A DNA stretch of 64,000 nucleotides from Flavobacterium collinsii (lineage in GTDB: Bacteria; Bacteroidota; Bacteroidia; Flavobacteriales; Flavobacteriaceae). Location: NCBI RefSeq assembly GCF_902804485.1, contig NZ_CADCST010000065.1, positions 1 through 64,000 on the forward strand. Reading direction: 5' to 3'. Below, piece by piece: positions 42,829-52,114 of this stretch (position 1 is its first letter; each line of letters opens with the position of its first letter). The translations under genes and the position numbers were made by a program. Under the pieces are notes generated by a model. That model had not been told where the DNA came from. It was given only the letters and a program-made list of their open reading frames with translations, and did no database searches.

Positions 42829-44346
42829 TTACTTCGGAAATGCTGCGCTTTGGTACGCCCCTAAATCAGGTGGAGAAGTTCTGGTTTTTCCAATAATATC
42901 CAAAGGAATGTTATAGATCTGATTTCCTTTCGCGAAAGCGGAAGAAGTATTGTCAATATTGAACAGGTTCTTGGATACATTCAAAAACTTTGGATTTTCG
43001 TTTAGAATGATTTGGTTGTAGTGTGCAGTGTCTGTTTTAAATTGATAATCAGGATTAGTTGTCGAGCTGCTGAATTTTACCAGGCAATTGTTAAGCTGAT
43101 AGACAAAAGCAGTCGTAGCATTTTTATTCAGATTAAATTCGTTACTACCCGATCCGTAAATGATGCAATTGTTAAAAGTTGCCTGTGTGAGCGGATTTGT
43201 TGCTGGAACAGCATTGGCAAGACTGTTGCTGAGGTTAACCGCAAATTGCGAATTGTTTGACCAGCTGTTGTTGAAAGTACAGTGTGTGAACTTATAGCTC
43301 CCGCCATATACGCAGGACAAACTCGCAAGACCGGCATAGTTAATCACTATGTTTTCTCCATTAATGCGTGCATTTTGGGCTAATATCCCGTATTCGGCAG
43401 AATTGTAAATCTGCGTATTTTTGATTTCAATAGTCGAAGCGGCGTCAGGATTTTTGAAATTTAAACCAATGATCGCATTTTTAAGGGTAAGGTGATTTAC
43501 AGTGTGATTGGTGCTGCCGTTTGCAAAAATAACCGAGTTCCATTGCCCCGGAATATTATCGTAAAGAGATTCTAAGCGATCACCTTCAAAAACAACTTCA
43601 TTTTCTAATTTAGGCGTTGCAGATGTTGTTCCGTTAATGTGTAAAGAAGCTTTGTCATCAATATAAAGTCCTGAATTGGCGTGAAAAAATACACGTGCTC
43701 CCGCTTCAAAAGTGACGGTTTTATTTTTAGGAACTCCTGCATATCCGTAGATAACATAAGGTTTTTGTTTGGTAAAAAGCAATTCATTTCCGTTTACAGG
43801 ATCACTTTCGTCCAGATAAAAACCATCAACTTCTTTGCCTTCGATTTTGATTTTCTCTTTTGTTCCGTCGGGATTTTGCTTTGGATAAAGAAAAACAGCA
43901 TCCTGAATCAACGTGACCAAAGCGACTTCCTGAAGGTTAGCGCCGCTGTCAAACTGAATTTTATCTGTATATAAAAAGTCGGTTGGATTTGCATCTGTAA
44001 TATCTGCGGTGGTTTCTACAAAAATATACAAACTGTCTTTGGACAAAAGTGTGACATCTTTGAAGATTTTACCATTGTTTCCACTCATTCCGTCAACCGT
44101 CATTCTGTATTTTGAATTCAGACCATTTTTGAGTTGGATGATTGGAATCGAGATGTCATTTTTACTTTTATTGTACACCTTAAGCTGATAAGTAGCGGAG
44201 CCGATATTTTTAAAAACAGTATCCAGATAAACAGTGTCTTTTGAAAACTTCAGATCTCCGGAACTGGCAATGGTATCAAAATCAGTTCGGCAAGAGCTGA
44301 AAGTTATAAGTAATCCGAAAATAAGAAGTATAAAGTATTGACGCAT
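42829..44346 (-). CDS. Lipoprotein with right-handed beta-helix-like fold
   Basis: The start at 44346 gives a lipoprotein signal peptide with lipobox ending at Cys19 (LLITFSSC). The far upstream ATG at 44466 would add non-secretory sequence. Of 505 residues, the first third looks like an immunoglobulin-type domain (LDTVFKNIGSATYQLKVYNK). Residues about 230-450 show parallel-beta-helix-like repeats of Asn/Ile (LTLKNAIIGLNFKNPDAAST, TFNNCIIYGSGSNEFNL). The end PPDLGAYQS is a string common in exported Bacteroidota helix proteins. Probably an outer-membrane lipoprotein; substrate unknown. Confidence 0.7.
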   Translation of the reverse strand: MRQYFILLIFGLLITFSSCRTDFDTIASSGDLKFSKDTVYLDTVFKNIGSATYQLKVYNKSKNDISIPIIQLKNGLNSKYRMTVDGMSGNNGKIFKDVTLLSKDSLYIFVETTADITDANPTDFLYTDKIQFDSGANLQEVALVTLIQDAVFLYPKQNPDGTKEKIKIEGKEVDGFYLDESDPVNGNELLFTKQKPYVIYGYAGVPKNKTVTFEAGARVFFHANSGLYIDDKASLHINGTTSATPKLENEVVFEGDRLESLYDNIPGQWNSVIFANGSTNHTVNHLTLKNAIIGLNFKNPDAASTIEIKNTQIYNSAEYGILAQNARINGENIVINYAGLASLSCVYGGSYKFTHCTFNNSWSNNSQFAVNLSNSLANAVPATNPLTQATFNNCIIYGSGSNEFNLNKNATTAFVYQLNNCLVKFSSSTTNPDYQFKTDTAHYNQIILNENPKFLNVSKNLFNIDNTSSAFAKGNQIYNIPLDIIGKTRTSPPDLGAYQSAAFPK

Positions 44347-44365
44347 TTGAATGTGTTCGTTTTTT

Positions 44366-44447
44366 ACCACAAGATTAAAAGGATTAAAAAGATTTTTTAC
44401 TCTTTGAAGAAATATTTTAATCTGTGAAAATCTGTGCAATCTGTGGC
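44366..44447. repeat. Inverted-repeat intergenic element (CCACA...TGTGG arms)
   Basis: Left ACCACAAGATTAAAAGGATT (44366-44385 and on) faces right AATCTGTGCAATCTGTGGC (to 44447); the arms pair imperfectly. Same general design as the elements at 36443 and 61598. Confidence 0.5.
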
Positions 44448-44599
44448 ATAAAAAAAATCTTTGCAACAGATCAATATTAATGTTTTTGTAAAAATAGCAA
44501 AAAACTTACATGTTTGAAGTTGAATTTTAATTTTAGAATGTGATTTTCGAATTTGTATCTCATCTTTTCTTTAATTTTACGATTTTAAAGTCTATTTTA

Positions 44600-45031
44600 A
44601 TGAATTATACGAAAGAACAGATTTTAGCGCACTGTAATGAGTTTTCGAAAAACACATTGATGGAAACGCTGAAAATAGAATATGTTGACGCAGGAACTGA
44701 TTTTTTAACTGCAAAAATGCCTGTAAATCCTTCTGTTCATCAGCCAATGGGCTTGTTACATGGTGGTGCTTCGGTTGCTCTGGCAGAAAGTGTTGGGAGT
44801 GCAGCATCCTTCTTTTTTATCAATCCAAACGAACAAGAAGTACGTGGAATAGAAATTTCGGCCAACCATCTGAAAAGTATTAGAGAAGGATGGGTTTTCG
44901 GAACAGCCCGAATCATTCACAAAGGGAAAAGTATTCACCTGTGGGAGATTAAAATTACTGATGAAGCCGGAAATTTGATTTCGCTTTGCAAATTGACCAA
45001 TATGGTTTTGGACAGAAAGAAAACAGTATAG
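44600..45031 (+). CDS. Hotdog-fold thioesterase, probably 1,4-dihydroxy-2-naphthoyl-CoA thioesterase
   Basis: The start at 44600 (MNYTKEQILAHCNE) gives 143 residues, the usual length of PaaI/YbgC-type hotdog enzymes; the ATG at 44540 only adds non-homologous sequence. The motif MGLLHGGASVALAESVGSAA carries the conserved HGG and the acidic residue used in catalysis. GIEISANHLKSIREGWVFGT is the typical second strand pair. It lies 5 bp before isochorismate synthase, so a menaquinone role (DHNA-CoA hydrolysis, MenI-like) is likely. The exact substrate is inferred from this neighbour. Confidence 0.75.
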   Translation: MNYTKEQILAHCNEFSKNTLMETLKIEYVDAGTDFLTAKMPVNPSVHQPMGLLHGGASVALAESVGSAASFFFINPNEQEVRGIEISANHLKSIREGWVFGTARIIHKGKSIHLWEIKITDEAGNLISLCKLTNMVLDRKKTV

Positions 45032-45036
45032 GAAAT

Positions 45037-46107
45037 ATGAATGATTTTTTTTCTAAAATTAAAGTACAACACGAAAAGGGTTTGCCTTTTGTGATGTATT
45101 CTAAACCAAATTCCAATAGTGTTTTTGCGCTTTTACAGCATAACGATACATTATATAAAATCTCAGATTATAAAGAAAAAGGTTTTGTTTTTGCTTCTTT
45201 TGATGAAAAACAACTGATTCTGATTCCGGAGAATGAATCTGAAATTTTAACAACAGAGCACGAAGAGATTGTATTTGAAAGTACCGAAATAGAAGGGACG
45301 GGTTTTGATATTGAAGCCAAAACACAATACGAGTCTTTAGTTTCAAAAGGAATTCAGGCAATTAATAACGATGAGTTTAAAAAAGTAGTACTGTCCAGAA
45401 GTGAAAAAGTGACTTTGGCTGAATTTGATTTTGTTGCTACTTTTCAGCATTTGATTCAATTGTATCCGACGACTTTGTCGTATGTTTTTTTTCATCCAAA
45501 AATTGGTTTCTGGATGGGAGCAACACCGGAACGATTGCTGAAAGCCAATGGAAATGTTTTTGAAACCATGGCTTTGGCTGGAACTCAGAAAGCGGCATTA
45601 GAAACAGATATCTTATGGCAGCAAAAAGAAAAAGACGAGCAGCAATATGTGACCGACTTTATTGTAAAGAGATTACGAGAGGTAGCTTCTTCGGTTGATG
45701 TTACAGAACCTTATAGTGTGAAAGCAGGATCTATCTGGCATATTAAAACAGATATTTCGGGAGTTTTAAAAAACAATTCGACTCTGGAAGAAGTAATCGA
45801 TACGCTTCATCCAACCCCTGCAGTTTGTGGTTTGCCAAAGAAAAAAGCAAAAGCATTTATTATAGAAAACGAAAATTACGACAGAACTTTTTATACCGGT
45901 TTTCTGGGAGAATTAAACAGCAGTTTTGCTCACGATGAGATTAGTTCTGATTTCTACGTAAATTTGCGAAGCATGCAAATTCAGGAGAATACTGCAATTT
46001 TATATATGGGCTGCGGTATTACCAAAGAAAGTGTTCCCGAAAAAGAATGGGAGGAAAGTGTGAACAAATCGATGACGATGAAAAGAGTGTTGAGAGTTAT
46101 GAGTTAG
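45037..46107 (+). CDS. menF: Isochorismate synthase
   Basis: Chorismate-binding enzyme, 356 residues from ATG 45037, chosen because it follows the thioesterase stop by 5 bp; the ATG at 44986 lies inside the thioesterase. Conserved blocks: FFHPKIGFWMGATPERLL, FETMALAGTQ, SGSIWHIKTDISG-like AGSIWHIKTDISG, LHPTPAVCGLPKKKA and YDRTFYTGFLGEL, all typical of MenF/EntC/DhbC. Chorismate is isomerised to isochorismate for menaquinone. The coupled hotdog thioesterase supports the menaquinone route over siderophore synthesis. Confidence 0.9.
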   Translation: MNDFFSKIKVQHEKGLPFVMYSKPNSNSVFALLQHNDTLYKISDYKEKGFVFASFDEKQLILIPENESEILTTEHEEIVFESTEIEGTGFDIEAKTQYESLVSKGIQAINNDEFKKVVLSRSEKVTLAEFDFVATFQHLIQLYPTTLSYVFFHPKIGFWMGATPERLLKANGNVFETMALAGTQKAALETDILWQQKEKDEQQYVTDFIVKRLREVASSVDVTEPYSVKAGSIWHIKTDISGVLKNNSTLEEVIDTLHPTPAVCGLPKKKAKAFIIENENYDRTFYTGFLGELNSSFAHDEISSDFYVNLRSMQIQENTAILYMGCGITKESVPEKEWEESVNKSMTMKRVLRVMS

Positions 46108-46308
46108 AAGTTATGAGTTTTTAGTAGCAGTATACAGTTTTCAGTCGCAGTTTTCAGTTGCTAAGACTTTATATTGCGACTGCAACTAAACTTGAAACTT
46201 GAAACTTGGAACAAAACAAAAAAAACAAAAAAGAGTAAAGTAAATAGATGAAAGATCAGTTTTGATTTTCAGAATTGTAATTGATTTTTGACATTGATAT
46301 TAAAAATT
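46108..46308. repeat. Word-like intergenic repeat region (CAGTTTTCAGTCGCAG / GAAACTTGAAACTTGG)
   Basis: The gap between menF and the deacetylase gene contains TTATGAGTT repeated twice, TTTTCAGTCGCAGTTTTCAG repeats, their partial inverse GCGACTGCAACTAAA, and GAAACTTGAAACTTGG. No open frame. Such short repeats recur in the spacers of this genome. Confidence 0.5.
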
Positions 46309-47025
46309 ATGAAATTAGATATATTAGCCTTCGGAGCACATCCGGATGATGTAGAATTAGGTTGTGCCGGAACCATTTTAAAAGAAATATCACTGGGTAA
46401 AAAAGTAGGTATCGTCGATTTAACACGTGGAGAATTGGGAACTCGTGGTACAGCTGAAACTAGAGATGCAGAGGCAAAAGAAGCAGCAAAAATATTAGGA
46501 GTTCTGGTTCGTGAAAACTTAGGCATGCGTGACGGCTTTTTTGCAAATGACGAGAAACATCAGCTGGAGGTAATCAAAATGATTCGGAAGTACAAACCGG
46601 AGATCGTGTTGTGTAATGCAATCGACGACCGTCATATCGACCATGGCAAGGGGAGTAAATTAGTTTCAGATGCCTGCTTCTTGTCTGGATTGGCAAAGAT
46701 AGAAACATCAATAGATGGAGAGCGTCAGGAAGCGTGGAGACCAAAGGTGGTGTACCATTATATTCAGTGGAAAAACATTGTGCCTGACTTTGTAGTGGAT
46801 ATCACAGGTTTTGAAAAGAAAAAGGTAGAAGCAGTTTCGGCATACAAAACGCAGTTTTATGATCCGAATTCGAAAGAACCTGCAACGCCAATTACGAGTA
46901 AAAACTTCTTTGAAAGTTTAGATTATCGTGCGAAGGATTTAGGAAGGCTTGTTGGTAAAGATTTTGCTGAAGGTTTTACTGTTGAAAGGTGTTTGGCTGT
47001 CAATAGTTTAGAAAATTTACTGTAA
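46309..47025 (+). CDS. bshB1: PIG-L family deacetylase, BshB1-like (bacillithiol biosynthesis)
   Basis: A zinc-dependent N-acetyl-glucosaminyl deacetylase, 238 residues from ATG 46309 (MKLDILAFGAHPDDVELGCA). The AHPDDVELG motif supplies zinc ligands and the catalytic Asp, and DDRHIDHGKGS gives the third His. VDLTRGELGTRGT and SAYKTQFYDP are features of BshB1, which removes acetate from GlcNAc-malate in bacillithiol synthesis. Bacillithiol genes are widespread in Flavobacteriia. No other bsh gene is in the window, so the symbol rests on sequence alone. Confidence 0.88.
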   Translation: MKLDILAFGAHPDDVELGCAGTILKEISLGKKVGIVDLTRGELGTRGTAETRDAEAKEAAKILGVLVRENLGMRDGFFANDEKHQLEVIKMIRKYKPEIVLCNAIDDRHIDHGKGSKLVSDACFLSGLAKIETSIDGERQEAWRPKVVYHYIQWKNIVPDFVVDITGFEKKKVEAVSAYKTQFYDPNSKEPATPITSKNFFESLDYRAKDLGRLVGKDFAEGFTVERCLAVNSLENLL

Positions 47026-47041
47026 ATTTTTCATTTTTTTC

Positions 47042-47072
47042 TTTGTAGAACTCAACATTAGTTATATATTTG
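47042..47072 (+). promoter_or_regulatory. Promoter of tRNA-His (TTTG-N19-TATATTTG)
   Basis: A -33 TTTG (47042-47045) and an exact TAnnTTTG -7 box TATATTTG (47065-47072) are 19 nt apart, 35 bp before the tRNA. This is the clearest vegetative promoter in the window. Confidence 0.8.
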
Positions 47073-47107
47073 CACTCGCTAAGCAGAAATGCACAAGCAG
47101 AAAAATG

Positions 47108-47181
47108 GTGGTTGTAGCTCAGTTGGTTAGAGTAGCGGTTTGTGGTGCCGCGGGTCGCCGGTTCGAACCCGGTCAGCCACC
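47108..47181 (+). tRNA. tRNA-His (anticodon GTG)
   Basis: The acceptor stem GTGGTTG / CAGCCAC has one G-U pair. The D arm is GTAGCTCAGTTGGTTAGAG. The anticodon arm GCGGT-TTGTGGT-GCCGC carries GTG. The T arm is CCGGTTCGAACCCGG. A genomic G at 47107 sits opposite C73, the tRNA-His identity mark (G-1). CCA is not encoded. A terminator follows directly. Confidence 0.97.
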
Positions 47182-47189
47182 CAGAAATT

Positions 47190-47221
47190 TAAAGCCTTGA
47201 AGAAATTCAAGGCTTTTTTTG
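47190..47221 (+). terminator. Terminator after tRNA-His
   Basis: AAAGCCTTGA (47191-47200) pairs with TCAAGGCTTT around AGAAAT, followed by T's to 47220. Confidence 0.9.
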
Positions 47222-47380
47222 TGCGTTTAACTGAAAACGGCAATTTTTATAAATTCCACTTTATTCAATTGTGGAGGTCTGTGAGATGTTATTGTTTGTA
47301 TATCGTTGTTCGCAGTTTCGACTGTGGGGTAATGGTGTTATTGTGCATTGTGATTCTGTATTGTGTTCCATTATTGTGTT

Positions 47381-47815
47381 CCTGTGGTTGAAACCACAGG
47401 CAATGTTTTTGGATCAATCCAAAATGTTGTGGGGTTGATAGAAGTTATTCTTTTTATTAACGATTTCAGCTCTTCATTTAAGAGATCATTTTATTATAGC
47501 TGATTTTGTAATTAGTGTTCTCTTTGGGTATAAATATTTGAAATGTTTAAAAAGGGCTGAAAGCCCAAAAGCATAAAAATAGTGCAACGCACTATAAATT
47601 AAGATAATGAATCATAATGCCCTGAAGGGGCATAAGCAGTTATAAATAAAGCATAATATCTTGATTAAAAGTTGCTAAATTTCGGAAATGTCATAAAATA
47701 AGATAGGTGCTTTTGGGTTATGCTTTCGCCCTTACAGGGCTTGAAGAAGTGCTCACCATTATTCATGGCACTTCGTGCCATGTTACTGCTAAGGCTCTTT
47801 CAGAGCAACAGATTC
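47381..47815. repeat. Cluster of short perfect hairpins with GAA/TTC-type loops
   Basis: At least seven compact hairpins occur: CCTGTGGTTGAAACCACAGG (47381-47400), GGGCTGAAAGCCC (47554), AGTGCAACGCACT (47581), ATGCCCTGAAGGGGCAT (47617), then GCCCTTACAGGGC, ATGGCACTTCGTGCCAT and GCTCTTTCAGAGC by 47815. The last three, reverse-complemented, mirror the order and loop type of the middle three, so 47554-47815 looks like a large inverted repeat made of hairpins. It is REP/MITE-like, with no open frame. I do not know its name. Confidence 0.65.
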
Positions 47816-48578
47816 CAAATACTTGTCTCTTATGGGGTAAGCTGTAAATTATTATTTTTGCAATTAAGAAATTTTAGGAAAATGTAAAACTTTAAAAGAT
47901 TGCAAAAGGCTGCCACTTTCATTCCTAAAGTCCTTTATGGTAAAGAGAATACTATTTTTATCACTCCAGAACTTTTGAACCTGATTCTTTTTAGACCGAC
48001 TAATACTTATGTCCAATTTTATAAATCCACAGGTTTTCGTATTGATCCATGTTTTTATTGTGTTGTGCTTGTATTGGGGGCAAGAAATCAGGTTCAAATA
48101 TTGTTGAATTTTGAATGAGGGGTCTCAGTGTTTATCAAATCTCTGAAGTTTTATTCTCTTATGTTATAGTTCAGAGTTTCAACTGCGGGGTAATTGTAAT
48201 TCTGAATCTACTGTGGCATAATTAATTAGTCTAGTATTAAGCTAAAAAGAGATAACGTTCTATGATTTTAATCATGAAATACCGGAAAGTCCAATAATAT
48301 CTTTACAACTCAAAATTGATGTTTAGTCTGGAAAAAGTAGGATTTAATAAATTATAAAATAGCTATACTGTAAAGTAGAGCACGGATTTCTCCTGGGTCG
48401 AATACAAAATTTAGAGTTTGAATAATTTGTAATGAACCCCATAAAAAGCAAATAAAATTGTAAAGAATAGTTTCGATTTAGGAGTTTTTAATTTAAAGAA
48501 CAGTTTTTTAAAATACAAAAGAATATAATCAGGGTGTTCTAAATGTGAAATTTAAGAATATCGATAAAAAATAATCCT
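47816..48578. other. Long non-coding stretch before nadA
   Basis: No convincing gene on either strand; frames here are short and unlike the neighbours in composition. A string GTTTCAACTGCGGGGTAAT (48175 on) nearly repeats GTTTCGACTGTGGGGTAAT found at about 47313, so parts of the 47.2-48.6 kb gap are duplicated remnants. No promoter for nadA stands out. Confidence 0.5.
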
Positions 48579-49511
48579 ATGGATAAGTTATTCTTAGTTT
48601 CTGAAATAAACCGTCTAAGGCAGGAGAAAGATGCTATTATCCTTGCTCATTATTATCAGGAAAAAGAAATACAGGATATTGCCGATTTTGTAGGTGATAG
48701 TCTTGAATTATCTAAAAAAGCCGCTACTGCTGATGCTGCTATTATTGTTTTTGCAGGAGTGTATTTTATGGCAGAAACAGCAAAAATTATAAATCCAAAT
48801 AAAAAAGTGCTTTTGCCTGATATCAATGCAGGCTGTTCTCTTGCTGATGGATGTGATCCCCTTCGTTTTAAGGCGTTAAAAGAATTTTATCCCGATCATG
48901 TTGTCGTGACCTACATTAATTCTTCGGCAGAGATAAAAGCACTGAGTGATTGGGTGTGTACTTCGTCTAACGCAAAAAAAATTATAGAAGCTATTCCGGA
49001 AGGGAAGGAGATAATTTTTGCTCCTGATAAAAATTTAGGAATGTATCTTAAAAAAGTAACAAACCGTGATTTGCTGCTTTGGGAAGGTTCGTGCGTTGTT
49101 CACGAAGCTTTTTCACTAGATAAGCTTATCGAAATTTACAATGCAAATCCAACTGCTAAAATTGTCGCTCATCCTGAGTCGGAAAGGCATATCCTGGAGA
49201 CTGCACACTATATTGGGTCGACATCCGGGATGCTCAATTTTATCAGGAATAATTCGGCTACTACTTTTATCGTTGCGACTGAAGCGGGTATTTTGCATCA
49301 AATCGCAAAAGAAACACTGCAAAAAACGATTATTCCGGCGCCCACCTATGAAGATAATACCTGTGCTTGCAGCGAATGTGCTTTTATGAAAATAAACACC
49401 TTAGAGAAGCTTTATTTATGCCTGAAAAACGAAAGCCCGGAAATTACAATTGAAGAAGAGCTGAGATTGCAGGCCATAAAACCAATAAACAGAATGCTCC
49501 ATTTGTCGTAA
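48579..49511 (+). CDS. nadA: Quinolinate synthase A
   Basis: A 310-residue [4Fe-4S] enzyme that condenses iminoaspartate with dihydroxyacetone phosphate to quinolinate, the second step of de novo NAD synthesis. The three cluster cysteines are Cys86 (AGCSLADGC), Cys172 (WEGSCVVH) and Cys267 (CACSECAFMK). Other family signatures are AHYYQEKEIQDIADFVGDSL, PDKNLGMYL, HPESERHILETAHYIGSTSG and ATEAGILH. It is followed 18 bp later by nadB on the same strand, forming an operon whose products form the quinolinate pathway. Confidence 0.95.
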   Translation: MDKLFLVSEINRLRQEKDAIILAHYYQEKEIQDIADFVGDSLELSKKAATADAAIIVFAGVYFMAETAKIINPNKKVLLPDINAGCSLADGCDPLRFKALKEFYPDHVVVTYINSSAEIKALSDWVCTSSNAKKIIEAIPEGKEIIFAPDKNLGMYLKKVTNRDLLLWEGSCVVHEAFSLDKLIEIYNANPTAKIVAHPESERHILETAHYIGSTSGMLNFIRNNSATTFIVATEAGILHQIAKETLQKTIIPAPTYEDNTCACSECAFMKINTLEKLYLCLKNESPEITIEEELRLQAIKPINRMLHLS

Positions 49512-49529
49512 ATATCTAAGTCAGTCAAA

Positions 49530-51035
49530 ATGAAAAAAACAGATTTACTTATAATTGGTTCCGGAATAGCAGGTTTGTTTTTTGCTATAAAAATTGGAAA
49601 AAAACGACCGGATTTATCTATTGTTGTTATGACTAAGGATAAAGTTCAAAGCTCTAATACGCAATTGGCCCAAGGAGGTATAGCTGTGGTTACGGACTGT
49701 ATACAGGACAGTTTTGAAAAACATATTCAGGACACAATACAAGCAGGTGGAGGGCTGTGTGATGAAGAAATTGTAAAAATGGTTGTACATCAGGCTCCTG
49801 ACCGATTAGAGGAACTTATTTCTATTGGTGTTTCTTTTGATAAAAATAAATCAGGAATATGGGATTTGGGTTTAGAAGGCGGGCATTCGCAACATCGCAT
49901 CTTGCATCATAGAGATCTATCAGGGGCAGAAATAGAAAAGAAACTGATTGACACAATAAAACAATTGTCCAACATTACACTTCTGGAAGATCATTTGGTT
50001 ATTGATGTAAATACAAAAATGAAAAGGGGAGAGACGAGATGTACAGGTGCCTTTTATTGTGATAAAATCAATAATAAGGTAAAGTACATAGGTGCTAAAA
50101 CCATTGTTTTAAGTACAGGAGGATGTGGTCAGGTTTTTAAGAATACTACAAATCCCGAAATTGCAACTGGTGACGGAATTGCAATAGCATCACGGGCAGG
50201 AGCCTTAATCAAGGATATGGAGTATATACAGTTTCATCCGACGGCTTTATATGAAGAAAATAAAAATCCTTTCTTTTTAATTTCAGAAGCCGTAAGGGGT
50301 TTTGGTGCGTATGTTATTAATGAAAATCAAAAGCGCTTTATATTCAAAGATGATATCCGAGGAGAATTAGCAACAAGAGATATTGTCTCACAATCAATTA
50401 GTAAAGAGCTGGAGATCTCCGGAAAAGAATGTGTTTATTTAGATTGCAGACATTTGGACTTCGATGAATTCTACAGTCATTTTCCTTCCATCACAGAATA
50501 TTGTAAAACAATTGGATTACATCCTAAAACAGATTTAATTCCTATTGTTCCTGTTGCGCATTACCAATGTGGTGGTATCAACGTGAATAAATATTCACAA
50601 ACAAACATAAAGAACCTCTACGCAATAGGGGAATGTTCGAGAACGGGGTTGCATGGAAAAAACAGACTGGCATCAAACTCCTTATTAGAAGCTTTGGTTT
50701 TTGCCCATCAGGCTTCAGATCATATCGACAGTATCATTGATGAGGTATCTTTCTCGTCAAAAAAGTTTATGCTGAAATTCAATGAGTCTTTAATGAGTGC
50801 AGATTCTGATTATTTTGTGGAATTAAAAAAGGAACTCCAAACAATGATGACTTTTTTTTATGTCGGAAAAGATTTTGATTTTGAAGAAATAGTAGATAAA
50901 ATAGAGTCGATGAAAATGTTAACAGTAGCATTACTGCTCAAAAAGCAAAAAATAACAGCACAGCTCGTCGAGTTTACCAATATGCTTACAGTTGCTAAAA
51001 TTATCATTGGACAGAATGAAAAAAAATGGCTTTAG
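49530..51035 (+). CDS. nadB: L-aspartate oxidase
   Basis: A 501-residue FAD enzyme that oxidises L-aspartate to iminoaspartate for NadA. N-terminal Rossmann motif LLIIGSGIAGLFFAIKIG; then NTQLAQGGIAVV, the active-site region HSQHRILHHRDLSGAEIEKK, the flavin-domain strings GGCGQVFKNTTNP and QFHPTALY, and the C-terminal CGGINVN and GECSRTGLHGKNRLASNSLL. It lies 18 bp after nadA. nadC, the next step, is not in the visible neighbourhood. Confidence 0.95.
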   Translation: MKKTDLLIIGSGIAGLFFAIKIGKKRPDLSIVVMTKDKVQSSNTQLAQGGIAVVTDCIQDSFEKHIQDTIQAGGGLCDEEIVKMVVHQAPDRLEELISIGVSFDKNKSGIWDLGLEGGHSQHRILHHRDLSGAEIEKKLIDTIKQLSNITLLEDHLVIDVNTKMKRGETRCTGAFYCDKINNKVKYIGAKTIVLSTGGCGQVFKNTTNPEIATGDGIAIASRAGALIKDMEYIQFHPTALYEENKNPFFLISEAVRGFGAYVINENQKRFIFKDDIRGELATRDIVSQSISKELEISGKECVYLDCRHLDFDEFYSHFPSITEYCKTIGLHPKTDLIPIVPVAHYQCGGINVNKYSQTNIKNLYAIGECSRTGLHGKNRLASNSLLEALVFAHQASDHIDSIIDEVSFSSKKFMLKFNESLMSADSDYFVELKKELQTMMTFFYVGKDFDFEEIVDKIESMKMLTVALLLKKQKITAQLVEFTNMLTVAKIIIGQNEKKWL

Positions 51036-51114
51036 GAAACACTAAAAGTTTTTAAAATTAATTAACTGTAGTTGTTTTATGGGCTGATTAATTTTAATTG
51101 TCGGAAAAAGAAAC

Positions 51115-51150
51115 AAAAAAAAAGCATGACGATTAAGTCATGCTTTTTTG
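51115..51150. terminator. Bidirectional terminator between nadB and the metallopeptidase gene
   Basis: AAAGCATGAC pairs with GTCATGCTTT (51121-51144) around a short loop, with an A-run before and T's after, separating two convergent genes. Confidence 0.85.
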
Positions 51151-51176
51151 GTTATTATTAAGATGGTTTGTGAATA

Positions 51177-52022
51177 TTATATTTCATCAAAGGTATTTCC
51201 CTGTTTGATGTCTCCCGAAGTAAAACCTTTTTTGAACCAATACATCCTTTGTTCAGAGGTACCATGTGTAAAGGAATCCGGGACAACCTGTCCTTGCATT
51301 TTACTCTGAATGGCATCGTCTCCAACAGCATTGGCGGCACTTAAAGCTTCTTCAATATCACCTGGATCTAAGTTTTTCTGATTGTAATGTGCCCAAACTC
51401 CGGCATAAAAATCAGCTTGTAATTCCAGAGCTACCGAAAGTTTGTTGGCTTCGGCCTGACTTTTTCCTTCCTGAGCCTGATGCATCTTTGCTGAGGTTCT
51501 GAGTAAGGTTTGGATATGATGCCCAATTTCATGTGCGATAACGTACGCAATAGCAAAATCGCCGCCCTTGGCCCCAAATTTATTTTTTAACTCCTCAAAG
51601 AAGCCTAAATCCATATATACTTTTTGATCACCCGGACAATAAAAGGGCCCCGACGCAGACGATGCGCCTCCGCATGCTGTTTGTTCAGATCCCCTAAAAA
51701 GTACTAATTTCGGGTTTTTATAGGTCATGCCATTTTCTGCAAATATTTTGCCCCAAATATCTTCGTTATCGGCAAGATTAACTCTGACAAATTGACCTAA
51801 TGCTTCATCTTCTTTACTTAATGGAGCAGCAGCTTCAGTTTGTTGCTGTCCTCCTTGCATTTGTTCCAGTATTGGGGTGATCATTTGGGCATTTTCGCCG
51901 CCAAAAACATTCAGTAGTAAAATAATAATACCAATAATTCCACCGCCAACTGCAACTTTTCCGCCAGAAATTGATCTTCTGTCTTCAACGTTATCACTTT
52001 GTCTTCTGCCTTGCCATTTCAT
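51177..52022 (-). CDS. Neutral zinc metallopeptidase, YpfJ family
   Basis: A 281-residue protein with a positively charged N-terminus (MKWQGRRQSDNVEDRRS), one membrane helix at about 23-40 (GIIGIIILLLNVFGGE) and an extracytoplasmic domain. The zinc motif HEIGHH lies in AIAYVIAHEIGHHIQTLL, and the third ligand region is QADFYAGVWAHY. GTSEQRMYWFKKGF is typical of the family's end. It is annotated widely as a neutral zinc metallopeptidase; substrates are unknown. Monocistronic. Confidence 0.9.
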   Translation of the reverse strand: MKWQGRRQSDNVEDRRSISGGKVAVGGGIIGIIILLLNVFGGENAQMITPILEQMQGGQQQTEAAAPLSKEDEALGQFVRVNLADNEDIWGKIFAENGMTYKNPKLVLFRGSEQTACGGASSASGPFYCPGDQKVYMDLGFFEELKNKFGAKGGDFAIAYVIAHEIGHHIQTLLRTSAKMHQAQEGKSQAEANKLSVALELQADFYAGVWAHYNQKNLDPGDIEEALSAANAVGDDAIQSKMQGQVVPDSFTHGTSEQRMYWFKKGFTSGDIKQGNTFDEI

Positions 52023-52114
52023 AGTAATTTGAATTTTAGTTGATTAGGATTTGTGTTGTACGAATTTATATTTTTTTTAGGAATAACACAGTAATCGCAT
52101 GATTTAGTTTTAAA

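Noticed and set aside
47140..47391. 83-codon frame starting inside tRNA-His
   Set aside because: It begins within the tRNA and crosses its terminator.
47864..48118. Frames of 72-77 codons on both strands in the gap before nadA
   Set aside because: No family likeness, both strands open over the same bases, and no promoter or terminator fits.
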